Below, in pieces: positions 54,870-62,079 of a stretch of DNA of 64,000 bases. The DNA lies in assembly GCF_947492965.1 (NCBI RefSeq), contig NZ_CANLOZ010000012.1:1-64000 (forward strand). Direction: 5' to 3'. Made by a program: the position numbers and the translations under genes. Source of the DNA: an uncultured Aquimarina sp. (GTDB lineage Bacteria > Bacteroidota > Bacteroidia > Flavobacteriales > Flavobacteriaceae). Under the pieces are notes generated by a model, which saw nothing but the letters and a program-made list of their open reading frames with translations, was not told the origin of the DNA and made no database searches. Every line of letters begins with the position of its first letter. The first letter of the stretch is position 1.

Positions 54870-55499
54870 ATGAATAAAATGAAGCAGTTACCTATTTTTA
54901 TACTACTACTATTTTTTGTGTGTAAAGGAGTAAGTCAGGAAAGTGAAGAGGAGTACTATGAGGAAGAAGGAACAGAAAGTGATGAGTACTCGGAAGATGG
55001 AGAAGAGCAGAAAGAAGATCAAGGGAGTTACTTCGATTTTTATCAATATTTCGATTTTACTAATGATGAGTACTCTAACGTATTGGATAAAGTAAATGAT
55101 ATGGAATCCGAAGACGAAAACTTATTGTACAAGTTTATCGTGGAGGTGCAGCAAGATAGAGTGCTCAAAGGGCGTTTATTTAATGAGTTGGTTACCAAGC
55201 CAAAGAAAAAAAGCCGTTATAAAGGAAAGGATAGTCCTGGTTTCCCTTGTATTTTAAGAGGACTTATAGAAAATAAATCGGTGTACGATGCCATCATGAA
55301 AGATGGTCGTACTTCTGAAAGTCATGCAAGAAACGCCGCAACACTTTCAGAAAGAATTGTTCGCAGAAAATGTGGGGTTACCAAAAAAGCGAATAAACGA
55401 AGAGATGAACAACAAGATAAACAGGATGATTATCAAGAGGATTATGATGATGAAGATGACTATGATGAAGAAAATGACTATGATGAAGATGACCAGTAG
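54870..55499 (+). CDS. Exported acidic protein with Asp/Glu/Tyr-rich tail, function unknown
   Basis: A 209-residue protein with a signal peptide (IFILLLFFVCKGVSQ), an acidic segment (EEEYYEEEGTESDEYSEDGE), a compact middle (DENLLYKFIVEVQQDRVLKG ... SPGFPCILRGLIENKSVYDA), a basic stretch (RRKCGVTKKANKRRDEQQDK) and a tail of DY/DED repeats (DDYQEDYDDEDDYDEENDYD). The acid runs could bind calcium or other cations. I do not recognise the family; the repeat tail may vary in length by slippage. Confidence 0.75.
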   Translation: MNKMKQLPIFILLLFFVCKGVSQESEEEYYEEEGTESDEYSEDGEEQKEDQGSYFDFYQYFDFTNDEYSNVLDKVNDMESEDENLLYKFIVEVQQDRVLKGRLFNELVTKPKKKSRYKGKDSPGFPCILRGLIENKSVYDAIMKDGRTSESHARNAATLSERIVRRKCGVTKKANKRRDEQQDKQDDYQEDYDDEDDYDEENDYDEDDQ

Positions 55500-55544
55500 T
55501 ATTCTTGTCTAATCTATATAATAAGAGAGCTTTAAAAAAATAGT

Positions 55545-55552
55545 TATATTTG
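55545..55552 (+). promoter_or_regulatory. -7 box of the S24-like gene
   Basis: TATATTTG fits TAnnTTTG. Transcription from about 55559 leaves a leader of roughly 70 nt before ATG 55628. Confidence 0.5.
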
Positions 55553-55627
55553 CAATGTACATTAGTACGAGTTCTTTGTAATATCCATACTCCATAGTTT
55601 TTGAATTATGTATTAATTTTTAAAACT

Positions 55628-55930
55628 ATGATTATGAATTGGAAAATTCAAAAACTATTGAATGGAGAGACGATTGTCTCCAAAGAACCAGGTAATTCTA
55701 TGTTACCTATTTTACAATCTAAACAACCTGTTATTCTGGAACCTGTTAATTGGGAAGACTGCGAAGCAGGAGATATTGTTTTTTGTAAAGTAAGAGGAAA
55801 CTGTTTTACACATTTAGTTAAAGGAAAAAATGTAAAACGAGGATTACTGATCGGTAATAACCGAGGTCGCATCAACGGATGGACCAAAAACGTATACGGC
55901 AAAGTGATAGAAATATTACCGATGTCGTAA
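55628..55930 (+). CDS. Stand-alone S24/S26 (LexA-like) peptidase-fold protein
   Basis: A 100-residue protein (98 if started at ATG 55634) consisting only of the LexA/UmuD C-terminal fold. The serine block is SKEPGNSMLPILQSKQPVIL (GNSM, residues about 33-36), followed by GDIVFCKVRGNCFTHLV and a Lys-rich segment (KGKNVKRGLLIGNNRGRING) where the catalytic Lys would lie. There is no DNA-binding domain. It could be a small signal-peptidase-like or UmuD-like protein, or a non-catalytic relative. No umuC or phage genes adjoin. Confidence 0.72.
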   Translation: MIMNWKIQKLLNGETIVSKEPGNSMLPILQSKQPVILEPVNWEDCEAGDIVFCKVRGNCFTHLVKGKNVKRGLLIGNNRGRINGWTKNVYGKVIEILPMS

Positions 55931-55938
55931 ATTTATGT

Positions 55939-55960
55939 AGCGCAATAAGCGCTTTTTTTG
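55939..55960 (+). terminator. Short terminator after the S24-like gene
   Basis: AGCGC (55939-55943) and GCGCT (55949-55953) close a 5-bp stem followed by seven T, 9 bp past the stop. The stem is short but GC-only. Confidence 0.65.
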
Positions 55961-56065
55961 TTTTATACAATTTCTCTAGACCTACATATTTAGATTTTAT
56001 CTTCTATTTTTTAAATACAAGTCATTAAGAAGACATTGGTAATAGCTCCATAAGAAAATATATTA

Positions 56066-56133
56066 TTTCCCTCACTCAGAATGCGGTTTCCCTCATTATC
56101 GGTTTCATAACAACCATTTAGATCATACTTTTA
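56066..56133 (+). promoter_or_regulatory. LytTR-type direct repeat plus weak promoter
   Basis: TTTCCCTCA occurs twice, at 56066-56074 and 56087-56095, with a 12-bp spacer (21-bp period, two helical turns), the layout bound by LytTR response regulators. Seven bases downstream comes TTTC (56103-56106), then 19 bases, then TACTTTTA (56126-56133): both promoter boxes are one base off the TTTG / TAnnTTTG consensus, as expected for an activator-dependent promoter. The motif bases themselves do not match the classical AgrA/AlgR consensus, so the regulator family is inferred from spacing. Confidence 0.5.
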
Positions 56134-56139
56134 TATCAA

Positions 56140-56238
56140 TCTAAAAAGATAATATGGTTGGATGGGTGAGGAATTAATTTTTTAGGTTGGTTAGTTGTGA
56201 AACGGATGTAGTTATGGGGTAAAACTGCATCCGTTTTT
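56140..56238 (+). ncRNA. Candidate regulated small RNA, about 100 nt
   Basis: From the predicted start site (about 56140) to the terminator there is no worthwhile frame; the only ATG-led frame is seven codons (56154). Bases 56142-56202 contain no C at all (61 nt) and are rich in GG pairs (GGTTGG, GGGTGAGG), the look of an exposed targeting segment. It ends in AAACGGATGTAGTT (56200-56213) paired with AACTGCATCCGTTT (56223-56236) with one G-U-type mismatch, followed by eight T. Promoter, unstructured part and terminator together support an sRNA gene. Unrelated to known families as far as I can tell. Confidence 0.5.
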
Positions 56239-56240
56239 TT
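56200..56240 (+). terminator. Strong Rho-independent terminator of the candidate sRNA
   Basis: Fourteen-base arms (56200-56213 and 56223-56236) with a 9-base loop and a tract of eight T on the plus strand. Leftward the T tract is only three, so it serves rightward transcription. No protein gene precedes it nearer than 55930, which already has a terminator. Confidence 0.85.
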
Positions 56241-56458
56241 TAGGTGGTCACCAAATATTCTTTATAAATTTCTCGTACAAGTCTATGATATGAGTTTTTA
56301 TGAATCACCACTCTATTCTTCTGAATTTCAATAAGAGGATTATAACGATGTAAAACTCTTTCCACAATTTTTTCCGTAAAAGCGGTTTTGAATGCAATCC
56401 GTTGTATGGCTAGTTGTTTATTTTCTTTAGTTAGATTTTTGTAATACGTATTAAGCAT
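56240..56458 (-). CDS. Small basic helical protein, function unknown
   Basis: A 72-residue protein (ATG 56458) rich in Lys, Arg, Tyr and Ile, predicted mostly helical: ENKQLAIQRIAFKTAFTEKI, VERVLHRYNPLIEIQKN, RVVIHKNSYHRLVREIYKEY. The pattern could be a small DNA-binding protein, but no clear helix-turn-helix is evident. The stop codon overlaps the T-tract of the sRNA terminator. A TATCTTTA box on the minus strand (56504-56497) is a possible -7 element. Confidence 0.5.
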   Translation of the reverse strand: MLNTYYKNLTKENKQLAIQRIAFKTAFTEKIVERVLHRYNPLIEIQKNRVVIHKNSYHRLVREIYKEYLVTT

Positions 56459-56530
56459 ATTGTATTTTTATATAAAAAAGTGAGTGAAATCTTCTTTAAA
56501 GATATAAAAATATATATAAAAAACGTTATT

Positions 56531-56560
56531 ATTATATATTATTATATATTATTATATATG
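56531..56560. repeat. Tandem repeat of a 10-bp AT unit
   Basis: ATTATATATT is repeated three times (last unit ends in G), within a longer purely AT stretch, flanked by AAAAAACG on the left and TGTTTTTTG on the right, which are inverted relatives. It lies upstream of the small basic protein gene. DNA here would melt or bend easily. Confidence 0.75.
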
Positions 56561-56587
56561 TTTTTTGTATAAACGATTTTTAGACAC

Positions 56588-56619
56588 AAAAAAAGAGCTT
56601 CTTAAAATAGAAGCTCTTT
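56588..56619 (-). terminator. Terminator for leftward transcription
   Basis: AAAGAGCTTCT (56592-56602) and AGAAGCTCTTT (56609-56619) form an 11-bp perfect stem; leftward it is followed by seven T. No leftward protein gene is found upstream, so either it acts rightward weakly or ends a short unrecognised leftward RNA. Confidence 0.75.
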
Positions 56620-56638
56620 ATCAGGTTATAAGAGTAGT

Positions 56639-56669
56639 GAGTTGAAAAAAGAAACAACTCTGTTTTTTT
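56639..56669 (+). terminator. Terminator-like hairpin for rightward transcription
   Basis: GAGTTG (56639-56644) and CAACTC (56655-56660) close a 6-bp stem with an A-rich loop, followed by TG and seven T. Confidence 0.5.
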
Positions 56670-56947
56670 GGTTGGTATTATTATTAGTGCTTTTTGTTCA
56701 TCATTGCTAATGTTCGAAATATGTATAGAAACAATAATACCAAAATAATAAAAATTTCATAAGTAACTGTTATTCAGTGTTTTGTTTTTGTTTGGATTTT
56801 GTTTCACCAGATGAAATTGTAGATTATTTGGTCAATATTGTAGAGAAGATCCTCAGTTCAGAGTTTAATTATGATAATTTTTAGAATATCTAATAAGAGA
56901 CTTTTTAATTTTGAGTCTTTATATTTCCAAAAAATTAAGTCGATTAT
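56670..56947. other. Intergenic region upstream of the aldo/keto reductase
   Basis: AT-rich sequence with no frame of useful length. A 26-codon plus-strand frame (56871-56951) overlaps the reductase start as TGA within ATATGAAG, but has no other support. The reductase promoter should lie here, though no exact TAnnTTTG box was found. Confidence 0.4.
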
Positions 56948-57979
56948 ATGAAGTATACTACGTTACCGAATACGGATATAAAAATTAGTAAAATATGTTT
57001 GGGATCTATGACTTGGGGAGAACAGAATTCTGAAGCAGAAGGTCATGAGCAAATTGATTATGCTATTGATAAAGGTGTAAATTTTATTGATACTGCCGAA
57101 TTGTATTCCGTTCCTGCTAAAAAAGAAACTCAAGGAAGTACAGAGCGAATCATTGGTAGTTGGTTAAAGAAATCTGGTAAAAGAGATGATGTAGTAATCG
57201 CTTCTAAAATTGTAGGACCTGCAGAATTCTCCAAGCATATAAGAACAGGTGGATTTAGTAAATCAGAGTTAGAAGATGCGATTCATAAGAGTTTGGAAAG
57301 GTTACAAACGGATTATATCGATTTATATCAATTACATTGGCCAGAAAGACAGACTAATTATTTTGGGAAACTAGGATATACTCATGATGAAAATGATCCT
57401 TGGAAAGATAATTTTGCTGAGGTTTTAGGGTATCTAAATGATTTTGTAAAACAAGGTAAAATTAGACAGATCGGTGTCTCTAACGAATCTGCTTATGGTT
57501 TAATGCGTTATGTAGAAGAAGCAAGAAAAGGAGCTCCTAAAATGATTACGGTACAAAATCCTTATAACCTTTTGAACCGTAAGGATGAAATTGGGCTTGC
57601 TGAGATTCTACACAGAGAAGATATGGGGCACTTACCATATTCACCATTAGGTTTTGGTATGCTAACAGGAAAGTACCTAGATGAAATCCCTAAGAACTCT
57701 AGAGTTGATCTTTTTCCGAATTACAATCGATATATGAATGAAAATAGTTATAGAGCTACTCGATTGTACAATGAAATTGCAAAGAAGTATGATATGAGTT
57801 TAACCCAGATGTCATTGGCTTTTGTGAATCAACAACCATTTGTTACTAGTAATATCATTGGAGCGACTTCGATACAGCAATTAGAAGAAAATATAGGGAG
57901 TATTGATTTGGTATTGTCTGATGAAATACTCAATGAAATTAATGGAGTTCATGCGCAAATTCCGAATCCAGCTCCTTAA
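56948..57979 (+). CDS. Aldo/keto reductase, Tas-like
   Basis: A 343-residue NADP(H)-dependent TIM-barrel reductase of the Tas group. The tetrad is visible: Asp and Tyr in NFIDTAELYSVP, Lys in VVIASKIVG and His in YQLHWPERQTNYFG; ITVQNPYNLLNR and TSNIIGATSIQQLEENI bind the cofactor. Length and the PAKKETQGSTERIIGSWL insert are those of Tas proteins. The physiological aldehyde or ketone substrate is unknown. Convergent with radA with 3 bp between stops. Confidence 0.93.
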   Translation: MKYTTLPNTDIKISKICLGSMTWGEQNSEAEGHEQIDYAIDKGVNFIDTAELYSVPAKKETQGSTERIIGSWLKKSGKRDDVVIASKIVGPAEFSKHIRTGGFSKSELEDAIHKSLERLQTDYIDLYQLHWPERQTNYFGKLGYTHDENDPWKDNFAEVLGYLNDFVKQGKIRQIGVSNESAYGLMRYVEEARKGAPKMITVQNPYNLLNRKDEIGLAEILHREDMGHLPYSPLGFGMLTGKYLDEIPKNSRVDLFPNYNRYMNENSYRATRLYNEIAKKYDMSLTQMSLAFVNQQPFVTSNIIGATSIQQLEENIGSIDLVLSDEILNEINGVHAQIPNPAP

Positions 57980-57982
57980 GAA

Positions 57983-59350
57983 TCACCCAAATAAATACTC
58001 AACAACATCTTCAATTTTACCAACAAGTTGAATATTTATACTGCTATCAGGATTCGAAATTTTATTGTATTTAGACACAAAAATGGTAGAGAAACCTAGT
58101 TTTTCGGCCTCCTGAATTCGTTGTTCTACTTTTGTAATTGGTCTAATTTCTCCGGCAAGTCCAACTTCTGCAGCAAAACAAAAATCCTTGGCAATAGGGA
58201 TGTCTTCATTGGATGAGAGTATTGCCGTAACCACCGCTAGATCAATCGCTGGATCATCCACAGAAATACCACCAGTAATATTAAGAAATACATCTTTAGC
58301 TCCTAATCTAAATCCGGCACGTTTTTCTAATACTGCCAAGAGCATGTTTAATCGTTTTAAGTTATATCCAGTAGCACTGCGTTGTGGAGTTCCGTACACT
58401 GCGGTACTCACTAATGCCTGAATTTCTATCATTAAAGGACGCATACCTTCAACCGTAGCGGCGATGGCAGTTCCGCTTAGTTCTTCTTCTTTCTTGGAGA
58501 TCAGAATTTCACTCGGATTAGTAACTTCTCTAAGGCCACTTCCTAGCATCTCATATATTCCCAGTTCTGAAGTTGATCCAAAACGATTTTTTAATGCTCT
58601 AAGTATTCGATAGACATGATTACGATCTCCTTCAAACTGAAGGACAGTATCTACCATATGTTCTAATATCTTAGGTCCTGCTATATTTCCATCTTTGGTG
58701 ATATGACCAATAAGAATTACAGGAGTAGCGGTTTCTTTTGCAAACTTTATTAACTCCGTAGTGCATTCTCTGATCTGAGAAATACTTCCAGCACTACTTT
58801 CTATATAATCACTATGAAGGGTTTGAATAGAATCAATAATTACAATATCAGGTTCTGTAGCTTCGATTTGTCTAAAGATATTCTGAGTTTTCGTTTCTGT
58901 AAGGATTAAACAATTATCTGTTTTAGACTGAATACGTTCCGCTCGCATTTTTATTTGTTTCTGGCTTTCCTCTCCAGATACATATAAAGTTTTATAGGGT
59001 AATTTTAGACTAATTTGTAATAGTAATGTACTTTTTCCAATACCAGGTTCGCCACCTAATAACGTAAGAGACCCTGGTACTAATCCACCACCAAGAACTC
59101 GGTTTAATTCTGAATCATCGGTATTGTATCTTGCTTCGTGACTCGTATCAATTTCTGAAATTTTGAGTGGTTTCGAAACTCTACGTTCTTTAGTTGAAGT
59201 ATTAGGGTCTTTCCAATCATTTTTTGAAGCCTTTTGAACTACTTCTTCCGCAATGGTATTCCATTCCTTGCAAGAAGTACATTGTCCTTGCCATTTGGCA
59301 TATTGTGCACCACAATTCTGACAGAAAAAAATAGTTTTTGTTTTGGCCAT
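57983..59350 (-). CDS. radA: DNA repair protein RadA (Sms), RecA-like helicase
   Basis: A 455-residue branch-migration ATPase. N-terminal four-Cys zinc finger (FFCQNCGAQYAKWQGQCTSC), RecA-like core with Walker A GGEPGIGKSTLLLQ, Walker B VIIDSIQT, the RadA-specific KNRFG motif in RALKNRFGSTSELG, and a C-terminal Lon-protease-like domain (about residues 280-455) without protease catalytic residues. Processes recombination intermediates with RecA. Confidence 0.97.
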   Translation of the reverse strand: MAKTKTIFFCQNCGAQYAKWQGQCTSCKEWNTIAEEVVQKASKNDWKDPNTSTKERRVSKPLKISEIDTSHEARYNTDDSELNRVLGGGLVPGSLTLLGGEPGIGKSTLLLQISLKLPYKTLYVSGEESQKQIKMRAERIQSKTDNCLILTETKTQNIFRQIEATEPDIVIIDSIQTLHSDYIESSAGSISQIRECTTELIKFAKETATPVILIGHITKDGNIAGPKILEHMVDTVLQFEGDRNHVYRILRALKNRFGSTSELGIYEMLGSGLREVTNPSEILISKKEEELSGTAIAATVEGMRPLMIEIQALVSTAVYGTPQRSATGYNLKRLNMLLAVLEKRAGFRLGAKDVFLNITGGISVDDPAIDLAVVTAILSSNEDIPIAKDFCFAAEVGLAGEIRPITKVEQRIQEAEKLGFSTIFVSKYNKISNPDSSINIQLVGKIEDVVEYLFG

Positions 59351-59413
59351 ATCTTATTAATTGAAGGTAAAAATACTATTATTTATATTGTCTTTTCAAA
59401 AAGTATAAAAAAG

Positions 59414-59442
59414 AAAAGACCCCAAAATAGGGATCTTTTTAT
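59414..59442 (-). terminator. Terminator between the esterase-fold gene and radA
   Basis: AAAAGACCCC and GGGATCTTTT form an imperfect stem (one mismatch), with T's on both sides, about 30 bp past the stop of the leftward esterase-fold gene. Confidence 0.6.
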
Positions 59443-59470
59443 TCTTTAGTTTTAAAAGTAGAGATTTCTA

Positions 59471-60619
59471 CTAATAACCAAAATCTTCTTTGATTTTATT
59501 TACTTTTTCTAACATATAATCCTTGGTAAGAAATGCGATTTCGTTTAACAAGAATCCATTTTCATAAGCTCGCATTGCTTTTTTAGGTTCTCCAAGTTGT
59601 TCGTAACCTAAACCAAGATAATAGTATCCTAACATAGTCTCAGGATGTTCTTTGATGGCTAATTTACCTAAAGGCTCTAGTTCTTCCCACAATTCTTTTT
59701 TCTCTATTGCCGTAGAAATTGCAATGAAATCATTAATTCTAATTTGTCGTTTGAATCCATATAATTTTTCGGTAGTATCATATATATCCACAAGATGATC
59801 ATATAAGGAAGTCTCTAAAGTAAGAATGTCTTCTTTGTATGTTTTCTTACTAATTGGGCGATACATCTCAAAAATGGTTTCTAAAGCTTTTGGAATCGCT
59901 CTACCTACCAAAGTGTAATGAGAAGATTCGTCGAAATTGTCGAAGAAATAATTAACCTCTGGATTCTCTATAGTGGATAGCTTTTCATCAACTTTTACTA
60001 GATTCTTTTTTATAACCTCTGCATCATTGGTTGCTGTAGCTAAATAGTACCACATATCCGATTTTGCACTGCTTAATACATTAAAGATACGTTCTTCCAT
60101 TGGTGGTGCTAACTCAGGACTAAGATTAATATATGCTTGAAAAATAGGATTGTCTTTAAAAAGAAAATAATTTATAAAATTAGCTGTATAATCATGTCCA
60201 ACGATCATTTTTAACTGAGCAGTTCTATAATTTTCGTCGATGTATGGCAAAAGTTCCTGGCCTATAAACTCAAAAAATGCAGCACCTTTTCCTTCAGGCA
60301 AATAACTTGCTAGATCATACCTACAATCATCTTCTCTTGTTTTTCTTTGTAACACACCTACCACAATAGATTCTGGCATATCTTCCCAATAAGAAAAATA
60401 ATCTACATTACCAGCTACTGGTTCGAACAGATGATCACCATCTAGGACAATAATAACTGGGTAGATCTTATCTTCATTTTTTTCATAATTACGAGGTAAT
60501 TGAATTTTTAAATCTCTATTCTGATCTAATTTTAGTGATCTAAATGTTTCATATTTTACCTGACCGTTTGAGATAAACGTAAAGAAGGTGACGAGAATTA
60601 AAAATATACTTTTCTTCAT
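59471..60619 (-). CDS. Exported esterase-fold protein with Asp at the nucleophile position, plus TPR-like tail
   Basis: A 382-residue protein with signal peptide (MKKSIFLILVTFFTFISNGQ), an alpha/beta-hydrolase domain of the esterase D/Fes type (about 25-260: YPVIIVLDGDHLF, FFEFIGQELLPYIDENYR) and a C-terminal helical part with a tetratricopeptide-like segment (LGYYYLGLGYEQLGEPKKAM). The nucleophile elbow, normally GHSxGG, reads KMIVGHDYTANFIN: Ser is Asp. A candidate catalytic His is in ESSHYTLVGRAIP. It may be a pseudo-enzyme or use Asp as nucleophile. Monocistronic. Confidence 0.82.
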   Translation of the reverse strand: MKKSIFLILVTFFTFISNGQVKYETFRSLKLDQNRDLKIQLPRNYEKNEDKIYPVIIVLDGDHLFEPVAGNVDYFSYWEDMPESIVVGVLQRKTREDDCRYDLASYLPEGKGAAFFEFIGQELLPYIDENYRTAQLKMIVGHDYTANFINYFLFKDNPIFQAYINLSPELAPPMEERIFNVLSSAKSDMWYYLATATNDAEVIKKNLVKVDEKLSTIENPEVNYFFDNFDESSHYTLVGRAIPKALETIFEMYRPISKKTYKEDILTLETSLYDHLVDIYDTTEKLYGFKRQIRINDFIAISTAIEKKELWEELEPLGKLAIKEHPETMLGYYYLGLGYEQLGEPKKAMRAYENGFLLNEIAFLTKDYMLEKVNKIKEDFGY

Positions 60620-60727
60620 AAGTAGTAAGATTAAGGTTAAGCGAGGGCAAGATATAAATTATTTTAGACCTTTAAAATTAGTCTTCAAAATAATCAATGT
60701 ATTGTTTGTAAGGGGTTTATAATTCTG

Positions 60728-61705
60728 TTATTTTGTTTTGCTTCTATTTAAAATTGGAAGGAATAAAAATGATAACGCTCCAACTACAATATTTATTGCG
60801 GTTTGAGAGCCCCAAAGAATCCAACCAAAAGCTTCTCCATCACTCTTTGCATAACCAAAGAAAACAAAAACTGCGCCAACTACAATCGGAAACGGTAAGA
60901 TACCAATTCCTCCATTGGTGGTTGACATAGAAAAGGATCCTACTACAAAAGCTACGAGTATAATTCCAATAGATGCATTGTGTAAATTAGGAACTGCAAA
61001 TTTTATTACATAAAACATTAAAACATATAAAAACCAAATGAGTATGGTGTGAAATAGAAAAGCCCATTTTTGTTTCATGCTAAATATGCTTTTCATCCCA
61101 TCTAAAAGCCCCATTCCAAAATCTTTGATTTTTACAATCCATTTATTGGATGACTTTTGCAGAAGTTTTAATCCTAAAAGGCCAATAAAAATTAACCCTA
61201 AAATTGCTCCTAACGTAAAAAGAGGGTTTATGTTTTTTTCTTCTAGAAAGTTTAATAAATACTCTGTTTGCAAGATACCTGCTGTAGAGGTAATGATGAT
61301 AAGCATGATGAGATCTGTAATTCTCTCAGAAACAATAGTTCCAAATGCCTTTTCAAAGGGAATTTTCTCATAGGTAGATGTAGTTATTCCTCTGAGAACC
61401 TCACCTGATCTTGGAACGCCAAGATTAGCAAGGTATCCAATCATAATAGCCATAAAACTATTGTGAAACTTAATAGAGTGTCCAAGAGGATTTAGTAAAA
61501 ATTTCCATCGATAGGCTCTAGAAAGATGAGAAATAATTCCTAAGATAAGAGAAGCAGTTATCCAAATAGGATCTGCATTTTTTATATTTTGTAATAATTG
61601 TGTTCTGTATTCTGGGGTTGCCGAACTAAGAAAATACCAAATTAAAAAAACTCCCAACAATAGTGGGAGTACAATTTTTAAAATTTTAATGAGTTTAGGA
61701 TTCAC
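60728..61705 (-). CDS. Flippase-like membrane protein (LPG synthase TM family)
   Basis: A 325-residue polytopic protein of the lysylphosphatidylglycerol-synthase transmembrane/UPF0104 family with about eight hydrophobic segments (first at residues 10-28, LKIVLPLLLGVFLIWYF region). The block ISHLSRAYRWKFLLNPL and GYLANLGVPRSGEVLRG are family hallmarks, including the conserved Arg and Glu. No aminoacyl-transferase domain is fused. It starts 4 bp after panD and an intrinsic-terminator-like hairpin lies within its first codons. Likely lipid or glycan-lipid transport; substrate unknown. Confidence 0.85.
   Translation of the reverse strand: MNPKLIKILKIVLPLLLGVFLIWYFLSSATPEYRTQLLQNIKNADPIWITASLILGIISHLSRAYRWKFLLNPLGHSIKFHNSFMAIMIGYLANLGVPRSGEVLRGITTSTYEKIPFEKAFGTIVSERITDLIMLIIITSTAGILQTEYLLNFLEEKNINPLFTLGAILGLIFIGLLGLKLLQKSSNKWIVKIKDFGMGLLDGMKSIFSMKQKWAFLFHTILIWFLYVLMFYVIKFAVPNLHNASIGIILVAFVVGSFSMSTTNGGIGILPFPIVVGAVFVFFGYAKSDGEAFGWILWGSQTAINIVVGALSFLFLPILNRSKTK
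61644..61670 (-). terminator. Terminator-like hairpin inside the first codons of the flippase gene
   Basis: Leftward, ACTCCCA (61670-61664) and TGGGAGT (61656-61650) form a perfect 7-bp stem with a 7-base loop, followed by seven T. It lies about 40-65 bp past the panD stop but within codons 12-20 of the next gene. Confidence 0.6.
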
Positions 61706-61709
61706 TCTA

Positions 61710-62060
61710 TTATTTTAGTAAATTATTTTCTTCATTAGGAAATAAAAGTGCTGGCTTAAATTTTTTAGCATCTTCTATATCCATCATCGCATAGGTAATA
61801 AGTATTAAAACATCACCTTTAGCTACTTTACGTGCTGCGGCTCCATTTAATGTTATTTCACCACTATTTCTTGGTCCTGGAATGGCATAAGTTTCCAATC
61901 TTTCCCCGTTATTATTGTTTACGATCTGAACTTTTTCTCCTTCTATAATATTAGCAGCGTCCATAAGATCTTGATCAATCGTAATACTACCTATGTAGTT
62001 AAGGTCTGCGCCAGTTACTTTAACGCGATGAATTTTTGATTTTACAACGTGTACAAACAT
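61710..62060 (-). CDS. panD: Aspartate 1-decarboxylase
   Basis: Makes beta-alanine from aspartate for pantothenate and coenzyme A. A 116-residue pyruvoyl enzyme; self-cleavage should occur between Gly and Ser of NYIGSITID (near residues 24-25), leaving the pyruvoyl group on the alpha chain. AIPGPRNSGEITLNGAAARK is the substrate-site block. It lies 19 bp after panC on the same strand. Confidence 0.97.
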   Translation of the reverse strand: MFVHVVKSKIHRVKVTGADLNYIGSITIDQDLMDAANIIEGEKVQIVNNNNGERLETYAIPGPRNSGEITLNGAAARKVAKGDVLILITYAMMDIEDAKKFKPALLFPNEENNLLK

Positions 62061-62079
62061 GTTACAAATTTAGTTATTT

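Noticed and set aside
56531..56560. Tandem repeats as a CRISPR remnant
   Set aside because: The unit is 10 bp of pure AT with no spacers and no cas genes in the window.
56871..56951. 26-codon frame overlapping the aldo/keto reductase start
   Set aside because: No promoter, no recognised motif and AT-rich composition; the overlap with ATG may be chance.
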